NCBI GenBank assembly: GCA_012064385.1
Contig: QRDG01000873.1
Location: 186,001-250,000 of the forward strand
Length of the DNA: 64,000 nucleotides
Direction of reading: 5' to 3'
Origin: Puccinellia tenuiflora
Lineage: Eukaryota; Streptophyta; Magnoliopsida; Poales; Poaceae
Position 1 is the stretch's first letter; each line of letters begins with the position of its first letter. Below the pieces are notes generated by a model, which was not told the DNA's origin, made no database searches, and saw only the letters and a program-made list of their open reading frames with translations. Below, piece after piece: positions 32,848 to 44,796 of the stretch. The translations under genes were made by a program, and so were the position numbers.

Positions 32848-35637
32848 ATGTCTGGGGTTTCGATCCGTCCAGGAGCCACAGGCGGAGTCGGCAACACCAT
32901 CGCGGTCGGCATGGTGAGCTACTTCGACGAGACAGGAGCTGGCCACGTCTTCAATGACGGCTTCTGGACGCCGGCAAAGGAGGATCCCGCCGGCTGGTCC
33001 ACGGTCTCCATCGGCGGTTTCGACATCTTCGTCGGCTTCACCGCCCAGGCCTTGGATGATCTCGGCTTCACCTCGAGCTTGCCCACCACCCACCCAAGCA
33101 ACCTCGACGAGGAATCGGATCTGGACTCTGACAAGATCGCCGATCTGGATCTGGCTTTCGACGCTGACGACGAAGATTCTGAAGACGACGCAAGTTCCAA
33201 CATGGCGGCGCCGGACTTCCACTTCGTCGGCGTCTTAGGAGAATCCGGCTCTCACGAGTCGATGACAGAGCCTGAGTCTATCCTCCCTGCTCTGCAGGCC
33301 GGGGTTGATTCAGAAGCTGGATCAGGGGACACCGCCCATATGGAGCAGGACCTCGAATCTGAAGGAGAATCCGATGATTTTAGTCGAAAAGTTGCATCCT
33401 GTTTAGGACGCCCTGCCGAGGTCTTGATGGGTGATGTCTCTGATCCTAAAGACGACCCCAACACCTCGAAAGCCGCCAATGGCGAAGAAAAAACTCCACA
33501 AGCCGGAAATCTCAAGGTGGATTTCGTGCCACCACTGGCTCCATTGAAGGGGACAGGTAGAGTGCCGGCTGAAGGAGACGACCTTAACGTTACGACCGGC
33601 GAGGCAACAGAGAAGGAGCACGAAGAAAGGATGGCGAGGTATAAGCAGCTGCTAACGCCACTCCCTCCGAACGCATCGCTGGACGACATTGAGAAGCGCC
33701 GCGCCCTGCTAGAGGAGCAAGCAGCCCAGATAGTAGAGCGTGAGGTTGAGCTTACAAACAAGGAAATGGAGTTCATCCGAAAGCAGAGAGAAAAGGGGGC
33801 TGACGATGTTTTCCGTCCGGCTCGTGACAAGAATCTGCACAAGAGGTTGGATTTCCGCAGCAAGTGGGAAGCCGACAATGTTGATTCAGTCTGGAGGAAG
33901 TACCACCACCGACGTGACCCGGTGACAAAACTGTGTTACTTCAATACCCCAGCCAAAAAAATGGAGGCTGCCTAGGAGGTCATGTTCGACAAATCGTTGG
34001 ATCGTGACGCTCGGCTTAAGTATTCGGCTTATCTTCTGGAGGTCGCACAACAGCAGCAAAACAACTCGCAAGTCAAGACGGGGCGGCTCGTCGACAATTC
34101 TCGTCTTTGCAAGTCGACTGCCAACAAGCCAATGGCTGCTGTCCCTACAGACCCAGACGATGACCCGGCCGGCTCAAGTAGCCACAACAAGGGCGGCGAC
34201 AAAGACCCAAAGGACAAGCACCCTAGAGGCGCGGAATCCCGAACAGGTTCTTCACGCCATCGTGAGGCTGGCCGGGACAGACATCGGAGCCGTGAGCGAC
34301 AGGAGGACCCTCGCAAGGAAAAGGCGGCGCCACCCCGTCAGGATCAACAACGTGAGGGGGAAAACCAACCCCGAAGGGAGGGCAACAGAGATCATATGCC
34401 ACCTCCACTGCCGCCTCCACCGCGCAAAGAGGGAGATAACCCTTCCAAGTACATACCCCCTCCACGACGACAAAGACTCCAAGCCCTCCGCGTAATGCGA
34501 GTCGGGCGAGCCAAAGCCGTCACAGGGAAGAACCAAGACAAGAAAAGTCGGTTGGAAAACCGCCATCAGCCAATGATGTTCGAAGCCTAATCGAGGAGAG
34601 GAAGTCGGCCAGAGACGCCCAATACCTCGGCCCCAAGTGCTTTGGCAGAACAATCAGAGAGCAAATTCTACCTCCCACTTTGTCGAACGTAACAAAGATG
34701 GTTGAGAAGTATAGTGGTACGGCTAATCCTGAGATCTGGCTCTCAGATTATGTCAGTGCCTGTGACATATATCAAGGCAGCGCCGACTCCGCAGTGCGAT
34801 TTTTGCCCCTGATGTTAATCGGGAAGGCACGCATGTGGATTGAAGGTTTGCCGGAAAGGACAGTTCATACCTGGAGTGACATGAAGCGTGTCTTTATTCA
34901 GCACTTCCAGGGCACATATAAGCGCCCAAAGTCGATTTTCGACTTACAGCGGTGCGTGCAGCAAAAGAACGAGTCTAGCCGTGAGTTCGTCTCACGATGG
35001 AGTGAAAATCAAGAACGCTTGTGAGGACGTCTCAGAAACTCAGGCGATCCATGCTTTCAAGCAATCTCTGAGGAAGGGGACGAATTTTCGCTTCATGATC
35101 TACAGCGACGAATCGGAAACTTTGGGGGGCTTACTCGCTTTTGCAAACAAGTATGCCGCTGCTGATGATGACAACAGGGAGGATGCCGAAAACCGCCGAC
35201 GCGAATCCGGGAAAAAGAAGATTGAAGACCAAGCCGGCCCTTCTCACGAAGTCGCTGCCGCCTTTGGAAAGGGTGGTTCGAGCAATGGCAAGTGGCAGGA
35301 CAAGAAGCCGGCAAATAACCAGTCATCCCAGCCTCCAGCGGTGAAGTATGACGATATTAAGCATAACCCCTGTGTTCATCATCTTAGGTCTGATGGGATG
35401 AGTTCCCACACAATCCAGCAATGTCACATCAATCGGGACATCGCCAAGGACCCCAAAGCCGGCAAGTCAAGGAACAAGCGCAAGTCCAGGAAGGACCACA
35501 AAGAGAAGGAGGACGCTGCGTCAGAGTCGCATGATGCAGCTTCCAAAGAGAAAGGCAGCAAATTCCCTAAGCATGCCGAAAGTCTCATCGTCAACCTGGC
35601 AACAGATTCATCTCGCAAGGAAAAGGCGGCTTGGTGA
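32848..35637 (+). pseudogene. gag: gag of element F (Tat), with stops and frameshifts
   Basis: The natural start is ATG 32848, six bases after the primer site. A first block of about 375 codons is acidic with a helical segment near its end (EEQAAQIVEREVELTNKE). It ends at an in-frame TAG (33973-33975), and the same frame goes on through a basic, Pro/Arg-rich block to about 34480. After a frameshift the retrotransposon capsid domain (PF03732 type) is read at 34490-35020, with IWLSDYVSAC, ARMWIEGLP and FIQHFQGTY. An extra A near 35008 shifts frame again. The last block has a zinc-knuckle-like C-X2-H-X8-H-X4-C (CVHH to QQC, about 35370-35425). A further stop, TGA, is at 35635-35637. Gag would form the virus-like particle in the cytoplasm; this copy cannot do so. 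Confidence 0.88.
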
Positions 35638-37630
35638 GAACTCAATGCTACGGTGCCCGCAGTTCCTCAATATCTGGATTGGTCCGACACACCCATCACA
35701 TGGGATCGCAGCGATCATCCGGACAGAGTTCCTGCAAAGCGCACCTACGCTTTAGTCGTCAGCCCTATAGTCGACAAGTACAAGTTGACAAAGGTGCTCA
35801 TGGATGGCGGCAGCAGTATCAATATACTTTATGCCGCAACATTGAAGAGAATGCGTCTCTCCGAGTCACAACTCACCCACAACACTGTGAAGTTCCATGG
35901 GATTGTGCCGGGACGACAAGCCTCTTCGATGGGGCAAATCACCCTGAAGGTCACCTTTGGTGAAGCTGATAATTTTCGGACTGAGGACGTCTCTTTTGAG
36001 GTGGTGCCCTTTAAAAGTGCATATCATGCAATCTTTGGACGACCGGCTTTCGCCAAGTTTATGGCTCGGCCCTGCTACATCTATAGCAAGCTGAAAATGC
36101 CGGGACCCAACGGGATCATCACAGTCAAAGGAGACTTCAAGAAGGCCAAGGAGTGCGAGGCCTCTAATGCCGTCCATGCTGAACAAGAAATCTGCAGGGA
36201 AGAGCTGGAGGATCTCAAGAAAACAATTGGCCCCGATGAGATGCCGGCAACAGAAAAGACATCCTCTAAGGTTGATTCAAGTTTCAAGCCAAAGGATGAC
36301 ACCAAGAAAATCAAGCTCTCAAAAGATGATCCGACAAAGGAGGCCATCATTGGTGCCAGTCTCGACGACAAATAGGAAGGCGAGCTCGTCAAGTTTCTCC
36401 GTGAGAACCGGGACATATTTGCCTGGTCACCATCCGACATGCCAGGTGTCCCGAGGAAACTTGCCGAGCACTCCCTAAAAGTCAACAAGGACGCAAAGCC
36501 GGTCAAGCAAGGCCTCCGCCGGCTCGGAACTGAGAAGCACAAGGCGGTTGGAAAGGAGATCCTAAGGCTCACCGCCGCCAAATTCATTCGTGAAGAAAAA
36601 CAGCTCTGAGCTACGTATGTGCATTGATTTCACTGGCTTAAACAAAGCCCGTCCTAAAGATCCGTTCACCTTACCGCGTATCGATCAGGTCATTGATTCA
36701 GCTGCCGGCTCAGAGATGCTATGTTTTCTGGACGCTTATTCGGGTTACCATCAGATTAAGATGAAGGAGTCAGATCAAATCAAGACGTCGTTCACTACGC
36801 CATATGGCAATTACTGCTATGTCACAATGCCTTTCGTCTTAAAGAACGCCGGTGCTACTTACCAAAGGTGTATGCAGCGGTGTTTGGACAAGCAGATTGG
36901 CCGCAATGTTCATGTCTACATCGACGACATAGCGGTCATGTCGAAGAAGCGCAGCGATCTTATCGCCGATATGTCGGAAACCTTTGCAAATCTAAGGGAG
37001 TACTAGATGAAGCTTAATCCGGCAAAATGCGTCTTCGGAGTACCCGCATGCAAGCTTCTAGGCTTCATTGTTTCCCAAAGAGGAATTGAAGTTAACCCGG
37101 AAAAGATAAAGGCGATCCAGAACATCGAAAGGCCGTCTTGTCTAAAAGACATACAACAACTTACGGGTTCCGCCGCGGCTGTAAGCCGATTCATTAGCCG
37201 GCTTGGTGAGAAAGCATTGCCATTATACAAACTCCTCAAAAAGTCGGACAGTTTTGTTTGGACAGAGGAGGCAGAGGCAGCTTTGGCTCAGCTGAAGTAT
37301 ACATTGACGGATGCTCCAATCTTAGCAGCTCCGAGGGAAAAAGAGCCGCTTCTCCTCTACTTGTCGGCCACGAATTTCGTGATAATTGCCGTCATTGTAG
37401 TGGAGCGCCTGGAGGAAGGGAAGCAATGGCCGGATCAACGCCCCGTCTATTTCATTAGCGAGGTGTTCTCAGATTCAAAGCAACGCTACCCTCACTACCA
37501 GAAGTTAGCCTATGGTGTATTCTTTGCCGCCACAAAATTACGACATTACTTCCAGGATCACACAGTCACGGTGGTCAGCAAAGCTCCATTAAGAGAAATC
37601 ATCAATAATGCCGACGCGATGGGTCGAGTC
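35638..37630 (+). pseudogene. pol: pol of element F, part 1: protease, reverse transcriptase, RNase H start
   Basis: The protease is read at 35653-36375 with the active-site motif VLMDGGSSINILY and the flap-like HAIFGRPAF. The frame ends at a TAG (36373-36375), goes on in frame with LRENRDIFAWSPSDMPG, and shifts near 36590. The reverse transcriptase fingers and palm follow: LRMCIDFTGLNKA, CFLDAYSGYHQI, and the catalytic box YIDDIAV at about 36915-36935 (YIDD in place of YVDD). A TAG at 37004-37006 splits it before MKLNPAKCVFGV. The first RNase H (37230-37625) lacks the usual first catalytic Asp (LYLSAT), as in other Tat elements. The reading is cut at 37630 by the solo LTR. Confidence 0.9.
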
Positions 37631-38620
37631 TGTCGGAGATCTGTCCTAGGAACTGGGTGTGTCTCACTAGGTAGGAAACGAGTAAGGGGCTGAACACGGA
37701 ATCAAACAACCCTCAACGTGCCTCGGCGACGACGCTCGTCGAGATCGCTGTGGGACGGCACTTCAGAGATGAACACACGATGTTACCCAGGTTCAGGGCC
37801 CTCTTGGAGAGGTAAAACCCCTACGTCCTGCCTTGGTTGTATTGCACTGCTTGTAGAGGTTACAGTACAAGGGGAGATTCGGGAGCTCGAGGTGGCTAAC
37901 AATGGCTATCGCTAGAACATCACTCTAGCCTCTAGATCTCAGATCCCAGATCGAACCCCCTGCCTGAACGTGCTCCCCCTCCTTTTATAGGTGTCTTGGA
38001 CCTCTTCCCCCAAATATCTTGGCGGGAAGGGTTACCACATGACGACGAAGGAGGAGGACGGGTGCACGATAAAGGGTGAGTCCATGGACACAGTCCATGG
38101 CAGGGAGCGGCGTCACCAAAGCTGGAAAAGCCACCGTCCAGCCAGGATGGTGGGCTGGCGCTGCTGAGGCTTGGGATGCGCCCCACGGTGACGTCGCCCT
38201 TGGAGTCTAGCTGCAGACGGTCCCCTTATCACCAAAATGGCAATTCTTGTAGCTCCTTTGCTTGGTGTAGCATTGTTGACCGCTTTATACACGAGAGTGG
38301 CAACTGCGGCGCTGTCGTCACCACGTGCTGGCGCGCCCGTGACTCTGCGGAGGGCGTAGAGCCCATGTGCGCTCTGTCGCGGAGACAGAGCTTGCTTCAT
38401 GGGGAAGGAACACCCCGCGAGGCCGGAGGCCTCGCCGAGCATTTTGGCTTGATCCTTGGCAGAATCGACGGCGGCATCCATGATGCCCTCTCGAGGAGAG
38501 GTCCCTCGCGAGGCTCGCCAGGCTTGGAGAGCCTGGTCCTTAGCGAAATCTTCTGAAGAGTGTTGTGGGCCCTGGCAGGCCGGCCCGTGGTACCCTGGTT
38601 TCCACTGTGCCGACAGAGTC
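37626..38620 (-). mobile_element. Solo LTR, 985 bp, minus strand, inside pol of F
   Basis: The inserted block 37631-38615 starts TGTCGG and ends CCGACA and is flanked by the duplication GAGTC (37626-37630 and 38616-38620). Removing it joins GCGATGGGTC to GCCAAATGGGG and restores the pol frame. A minus-strand TATA box (CTATAAAA, 37983-37990) shows its direction. There is no primer site, coding region or second LTR, so it is what remains after LTR-LTR recombination. Family not identified. Confidence 0.88.
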
Positions 38621-40549
38621 GCCAAATGGGGCATCGAGTTAGCAGCTTTCGACATCCAGTACAAGCCGAGGACCACCATCATGTCTCAGGTTCTAGCCGA
38701 CTTTGTTGCAGATTGGACAGAGGCGATGGAATGCACACCTTTGCCGGATTCTCAATACTGGATAATGCACTTCGATGGCTCAAAGATGAAGGAAGGCTCG
38801 GGGGCTGGAGTAGTACTAAAATCGCCTAAGGGTGATAAGCTCAGTTATGTCCTCCGAATCCACTTCAACGCCACCAACAATGTAGCAGAGTATGAGGCTC
38901 TTCTCCACGGCCTTCACATGGCTAAGGAATTGGGAGTAAAGCGCATCCTCTGCTATGGCGACTCGGATCTGGTTGCACAGAAACTTGATGGATGCTGGGA
39001 CACAAAAAGTCCCACAATGGCGGAGTACAGGAGAACAGTCGATGAATTCGGCCGATGTTTTGCCGGCTTAGAGGTTCGACATATCTCCCGAGATGACAAT
39101 GAAGCTGCTGATGCCTTGGCCAGAATAGGCTCTAGGAAAAAGGCAGTGCCACCAGACGTATTTCTCCATCACCTTCACAAGCCGTCCATCAAAGGTGGCG
39201 ACGAAGATTACCCCTTGTCGGCAGAATCAGTTCAAGTGTGCTTGGTAACCCCAGATTGGACCACGCCTTACATTGATTTCCTGATTAATAAGAAACTGCC
39301 CAAGGACGACGAGGTGTTAAGCCGTCAAATTGAGCGCCGAGCAAAGGCGTACACGATTATTTACGGACAACTTTACAAACGGAGCACATCCGACATCTTA
39401 CAAAGATGCGTCTCTCCAGAAGAAGGACGGCAAATCCTGGAAGAAATCCACTCCAGCGAATGTGGGCATCACGTGGCAGCAAAGGCGTTGGTCGCCAAGG
39501 CGTTTCGGCATGGATTATTCTGGCTAACGGCTAAGGAGGATGCTATCAACATCGTCAAGACTTGTGAAGGGTGTCAGCGCTACGCAAAGCAGGTTCACTT
39601 GCCGGCTCAAGAGCTGAGAACCATCCCTATTACTTGTCCGTTTGCAGTCTGGGGGCTCGACATGGTGGGACCCTTCAGGACGGCAAGAGGAGGCTTAACT
39701 CACCTGCTGGTGGCGGTCGACAAATTCACAAAGTGGGTGGAGGCGAAGCCCATCAAGAAACTCGACGAAGCTACAGCTACAAAGTTCATCGTCGAGATTA
39801 CAACTCGATTCGGCATACCGCATAGCATTATCACTGACAATGGCACAAAATTTGCCGTCGGTGAGCTATCGAAGTTCTGCAGCCAATCAAAGATCCGACT
39901 CGACGTGGAATCGGTGGCACACCCGCAATCCAATGGACAGGTAGAGCGCACTAACGGCATTATTCTGCAAGGTATTAAACCAAGGCTTGAAACTCCTTTG
40001 CATCGAGCAGCCGGCACTTGGGTCGATGAATTGCCAGCGGTCTTATGGAGTATTCGTACTACCACAAACAGATCAACCGGCTTCACCCCTTTCTTCCTTG
40101 TCTATGGTGCAGAAGCGGTGCTCCCATTCGACATGATCCACGATTCGCCTCGAGTCGCAGCCTACGTCGAAAAGGACGCAGAAGAAGCACGTCAAGATGG
40201 CTTAGATATCCTCGAAGAAGAAAGAGAGCTAGCTCTCCAACGATCCGCCATCTATCAACAAGATCTACGTCGCTACCAGAGCCGTAGAGTGCGGAATCGA
40301 TCTTTTTGAGAAGGCGACTTAGTGCTTAGGCTTGTGCAAAGTCGGCAGCACAAATTATCCCCACCATGGGAAGGACCTTTCGTTATCAGCAAAGTTCTAA
40401 AAAATGGGTCATATTATCTCCTCGACTTAAGGGATTCAAAGAAAGATCCCAGGAAGAAATGTCGTAAGAGGAAAATGCATGTAGATGACGACTTAGATGA
40501 GACGAAACGTCCGTGGAATATCGCTCAGCTACGTCCTTTTTATACTTAG
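38616..40549 (+). pseudogene. pol: pol of element F, part 2: second RNase H and integrase
   Basis: The frame resumes at VAKWGIELAAFDIQ (38620 on). Next is the archaeal-type RNase H (38755-39130) with all four acidic sites visible: FDGSK, AEYEAL, YGDSDLV and NEAADAL. The integrase follows: a zinc-binding region with GHHVAAKA and CEGC (39460-39570), then the DDE core with WGLDMVGPF, ITDNGTKF and NGQVERTNG (39650-39960). An in-frame TGA at 40307-40309, probably from a CGA codon, precedes the last 80 codons, which contain GPFVISKVLKNGSYYL and end at 40549. Except for that stop and the solo LTR, this half is well preserved. The domain order RT-RNH-aRNH-INT assigns F to Tat. Confidence 0.92.
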
Positions 40550-41080
40550 CAAATTCTATTGTAACCATGTCAATGTGATCATGAAATAAAAATTGGCTTC
40601 TCTCATGTCAAATTCAAGAATCTGTACCATCCTTTATTTCCCAATGATCTTATTGTTATTATCTGTTTACCCGAAATTGCCTGTGTTGCTCGTTGGTAAA
40701 CTCTTTCATGTTGAATCCGCCTTAAGGTGATGAAAAATCAAAGTTTTGCCAAATTAATGTTTGTCTACTAGCTTTTTGCGCCGGGTTGTTTCAAAGCGTT
40801 TCGGCACCGAAAGGCGGCACTTGTTCTGAGTCTAAACAGATTGGTCATTGCGTACCCTGTTGCTCAGCGAGTTAGCTTCGCAATAGGTTTGCCGGCGCTT
40901 AAAGGCTAAGGTGTCAAGGCCAGAATAAACTGAGGCATAAAAATTGCAAGTTTGCAAATATAAAAGCTGACTAACATACATCAAAAGGCTTAGTTGTTCC
41001 TAGACATATACATTGTTTGGCCGGCTTTACATGTTGCTTATTACATTTTCAGGATGGCCGGCTCAGCGAGCAAATTCGGC
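40550..41080. other. Intergenic spacer of F between pol and antisense gene
   Basis: No open frame of note. It contains AATAAAAATTGG (40583-40594), which could serve as a poly(A) signal on the plus strand. The two converging transcripts (pol plus, antisense gene minus) would end here. Confidence 0.5.
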
Positions 41081-44000
41081 TCATGACGATTTCTCCGCCT
41101 CCTCATTGTCATCATCTGATTGAACAGGGGTTGGCGGGCACGGCATTTCCTTGAAGATGGTGCTCAAGGAGACCATGTTGGCAATTTTGCTGGCATAGCC
41201 GGAGACGGAGCGAAGGATCTTCTTGCAATCTTGGTCATCCAGCGGCGTGCCGTCCTCCTTTTCAAGAAGGAAGCCGGATGCGACACGCCAGGCTTCTGCC
41301 TCCGGGTAATGTGCCATCATCAAGCCCAAGGCCGTCTTGGCACCTCTGCGAGCGCTGGATCGAAGCCATTCATCGAAGAATGAAACTGCTTCGGCCAGTT
41401 CAGCCTCTAAGCTGGCAAGGTTCGTCGGGGGCTCGGGGTTGCCGGGAAAGAACTTCTCGACAAGCTCTTTTCCCGAAGAAAGAATCTTCGGGATGAGTTC
41501 CCCCACTTCCAATATCCGGTCAAGCCGGTTCTCCGCCGTCAGCTCATGGCCATAACCCACCGGAGCTGCAAAAAAGGCGAAGTTCAGTTATATTTGGCTA
41601 AGACAGAAACAAATGAGTTCAAGTTTTTTTCAAAAATTACTCAGAAGTTGGCTGTCGATAGCCAGCGATTCGTCGAGGCGCTTGTCAAGCCGATCCTGGA
41701 CTTCGTTAAGGGCATCCTTGTGACTCTGCCTCTCTGTTTCTAGAGTCTGTTTGGCTTTGGCAAGGTTTTTCTTGACCACCTCCAGCTCCGCCGCCATTGA
41801 TTGGTTAAGCTTATTCAGCTCAATGTTTTCGTTGCGGAGCCGGTCGACAATGCCGGCGTTCTCAGCAAGCTCCTTCGCTTTTATAATGGCGTCTGCATGA
41901 CAAAATGTCAGTAGTGTAAAAATACCCATTATGGAAAGTTAAGTTTCGGCATTATTACCTTGGTATTGAACCCGGTCTGCCTCAAGCCCTTCGATGATGG
42001 CGTCTTTGTTCGCCAGCTCAGTCTTTAGTCGGCGCATCTCCTGATTTCGCACACCCAAATAATTGATGGTTTCAGCACCAATTTTTCGGTGGATCTGCGT
42101 AAGGAATGGCTAAAAGCCTATATTTACAAGTTAAGGTGGCTACACGACGACATTTCATGGCTAGGGGGCTAAGTGTATGCATGCGCATTAACTCGGATCA
42201 CTATGTCGGCTAGTTTTAATAACTTAACCCGGCATAGTGCTCGGGGGCTACTGGGTAAGATATTTACCTGGTAGTGCTCGCGGAGAAGCGTCATGCTGGC
42301 CTCAAAGCTATCAGCAAAGTAATTCTGCTGATCTTCAAGGATCTCTATGACATCAAAGGTGTCATAGGCCTTGGTGTGATCCGGCTCGTCGTCCCGGACA
42401 GTTGTTCCCTTCTTACGGGGAAGCTGAGGTGCCTTCATGAACCGGCTCATGAATTCCGGTTTGATGTGTCCTTCTTCGTCGAAGGCTTCTGCTTTGATCG
42501 GAGGGAAGGTTGGGGCATCATTAACCGGAGCTTCAGCCCTTGGTGAGGAAGGCTCTGCCACCTTCCTCGTCATCTCTATCCACTGGGTGAGAGGAATAAC
42601 CCCGGCTCTACCAACAGGTGGAGCCGTCACCATGGTGCGAGCGTTCTCCTCTGTGGGGTTCGGCTCTGGAACTGGAGGAGTTGGAGGAGGGATGGCAGGA
42701 GAGGCTTTCTTCCTTGTGGCAACCGTCTTTATCCTCAAGGGAGCGCCCTTCTTTATCCTGCAAAGGTAAAAGATGAAGTTTAGCAAATCCGGCATTGCTG
42801 CAAGGGATGGGAAGGAGATGTTGTCAGTCGACTTACTTCTTGCTGGGGATGTTGAGCCCAGCGAGAGCATCGTCATCTTCAGACGACTTAGCGCCACTCG
42901 TGGTCAACTGGCCCTTCCTCTTCCGGCTCTCTGCGGTAGCCGATGAAAAGGAGATGGACCGTGTGGGCGCCTTGCTGGACGAAGGCTTGCCAGCAGGGCG
43001 GATGTCGGAGATTCCAGGAATCTGACATATTACATGTTAGTCCGACAAAAGCAAACCCGAATCTCTCAAAGAATTGATCTTTGGTTAATCAAAGTACCTT
43101 TGGGGGAGGGTTGGATACCGTATACATCGGCAATGATTCTTCAAATTGCTGGCCTTCTCCAGGCCGGGCTTTGATGAGCTTGTTGAAGCGAGCCTCAAAG
43201 AGGTCTTGCTCCAGGTCTTTCTCGTTGATCCGCATGGGATCAGACTCACCCGTGTACTCGCATAAAAGCCGAGCACGATGTTGGAGGGGCTGGATCCGTC
43301 TCTTCATCCAGCAGATTATGGTGTCCTCCCCAGTCAGGGGAGGAGTGCCGGATGTCAGTTGCGCAATCCTCGCTTGGAGGGCGGCATGTTCCGCCGGCAT
43401 TGCACCTGACGGCTTCTTTTTCCATGAGGGCAGGGGCGTTCCGGCTTCGTCTGTGAAAGGGGCAAGCCCCTGCAGCCGGTTTGGTGACGCCACGTCCTTA
43501 CAGTAGAAGAAGGTGGACGCCCATCCTTTTGCCGAATCAACGATTGGCACTTGAGGGTACCAATCGATATCCCGGCGGCAGTTAAAGCTGATAGAGCCGG
43601 CCACCAGCAGATCCTTGTTCACGGTTTGCCTCTTGACTAGGAAGCATCGTTCGAAGAAGTCTAACCTAGGTTTTATGCCTAAATAGCCTTCGAACAGTGC
43701 TACAAAGCTGGAGATGTACAACAAACTGTTTGGAGTAATGTTGTGAAGCTGGAGGCCGTAGTGGTCTAGAAGATCTACTAGAAAAGCCGAAGATGGCAAG
43801 GAAAATCCCCTAATAACATGGGAAGAGAGAAGTACCCGTTCGTCATTGATGGGAGTTGGACAAGGGTCGCCGAAGGCGGATCGCCAAGTCGGCGTCGATT
43901 CAGACGAAGGAAGACTGGCTCCATCGGCTTCCATCCCCTTCAGCTCGACCTCGTCCACCACAGAGCAAACCCAATTGTGGGAGGGGTTGTTGGCCGCACC

Positions 44001-44303
44001 TTTATTGTTGCCGGCTTCTTCTTCTTCCTCCTCCTCGCCGACACTGATGTCTTCAGCGGCAGCATCAGCAGCCGTAGAAGCGGAAGCCATTGTGACAGCG
44101 GCTTCAGCTGCAGCTTTTGCCAGGGCCACCTCGTCGCGACCCGAAGCGGTGGAGGTGCTCCCCGGAGACAAGGGAGGCACAGATGCAGCGGCGGATGGCT
44201 CCGAAACGGCGGCGGCGGCTGTGGATGCGGTGCCTCCCATCGCCGAAGCCGGATCGGCCGACGCTGCGTCAATCACTGGAGAGGTAGGGGCGCTTGATGC
44301 CAT
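41081..44303 (-). CDS. Antisense gene of Tat element F, six exons, 917 aa, Transposase_28 (PF04195) type
   Basis: On the minus strand the exons are 44303-43098, 43021-42837, 42757-42268, 42094-41959, 41892-41641 and 41565-41081. Introns of 76, 79, 173, 66 and 75 nt all begin GT and end CAG. Exon lengths (1206, 185, 490, 136, 252, 485) sum to 918 codons including the TGA at 41081-41083, and every splice phase fits. The protein has an Ala/Ser-rich start (1-87), an acidic run (88-97), a region like the plant 'putative gypsy type transposon' family PF04195 (about 110-275, with HYGLQLHNITPNSLLYISSF), then RRIQPLQHRARLL (335-347), a linker rich in Pro and Lys, and a long coiled coil (about 628-756). 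Extra antisense ORFs are known in Tat elements; their role is not. It is intact while gag-pol of the same element is broken. The splice sites are inferred by eye. Confidence 0.85.
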
Positions 44304-44782
44304 GGAGCTTGAGGGAGAGATGGAGGAGTTGGAGCTCGGGAGAGGAGATGAGATCTGGAGGAGAGTTTGGAGCTAGGGTTGCGAATGGCCTGATGAACGC
44401 GATGGAGACGAAGCGACCATCATTTATAAGCGGGGCGCCGAGATATGTGCAACGGTTAGGAGCCGAGTTTCTCGCCACGTGTCACGGGATCGAGCCGTTG
44501 GAGACGTTTCCTTCCCTCCGACGCCTCGGTTCCAGCGCGGGAAAAACGGAAACTAGCCCCTGCATTCAAAAGATGCTCCTCCACTCACACTGCTGGGTCT
44601 GACATAGCCGTCAAATCGGCGGACGCGTGTCATTACTCGTCCAAGTGCTTTTCGGCATACAAAGCCGGCACACTTAATCGACAAAGCTGTTCGACATGAT
44701 TGCAGGTTTCTGGGAATGCTCCAAGACTGAAGACGGATGATGAATTTCCCGGACGACACATTGCCGCTGAAGTACTTGAAGC
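44304..44782 (-). other. Upstream region of the antisense gene, no ORF
   Basis: It lies between the antisense start codon and the polypurine tract of F. I see the TATA-like box and no gene. The plus-strand frames here mirror GC-rich antisense sequence. Confidence 0.5.
44422..44429 (-). promoter_or_regulatory. Putative TATA box of the antisense gene
   Basis: The minus strand reads TTATAAAT about 120 bp upstream of the ATG at 44303, in otherwise GC-rich sequence. The distance suits a short 5' leader. Confidence 0.5.
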
Positions 44783-44796
44783 TTTCCGGGGGCTAC
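44783..44796 (+). promoter_or_regulatory. Polypurine tract of element F
   Basis: TTTCCGGGGGCTAC abuts the 3' LTR. Element H has a closely similar tract, ACTCGGGGGCTAC. Confidence 0.75.

Noticed and set aside
38456..38615. N-terminal extension of the integrase frame
   Set aside because: These codons lie in the solo LTR and are not pol sequence.
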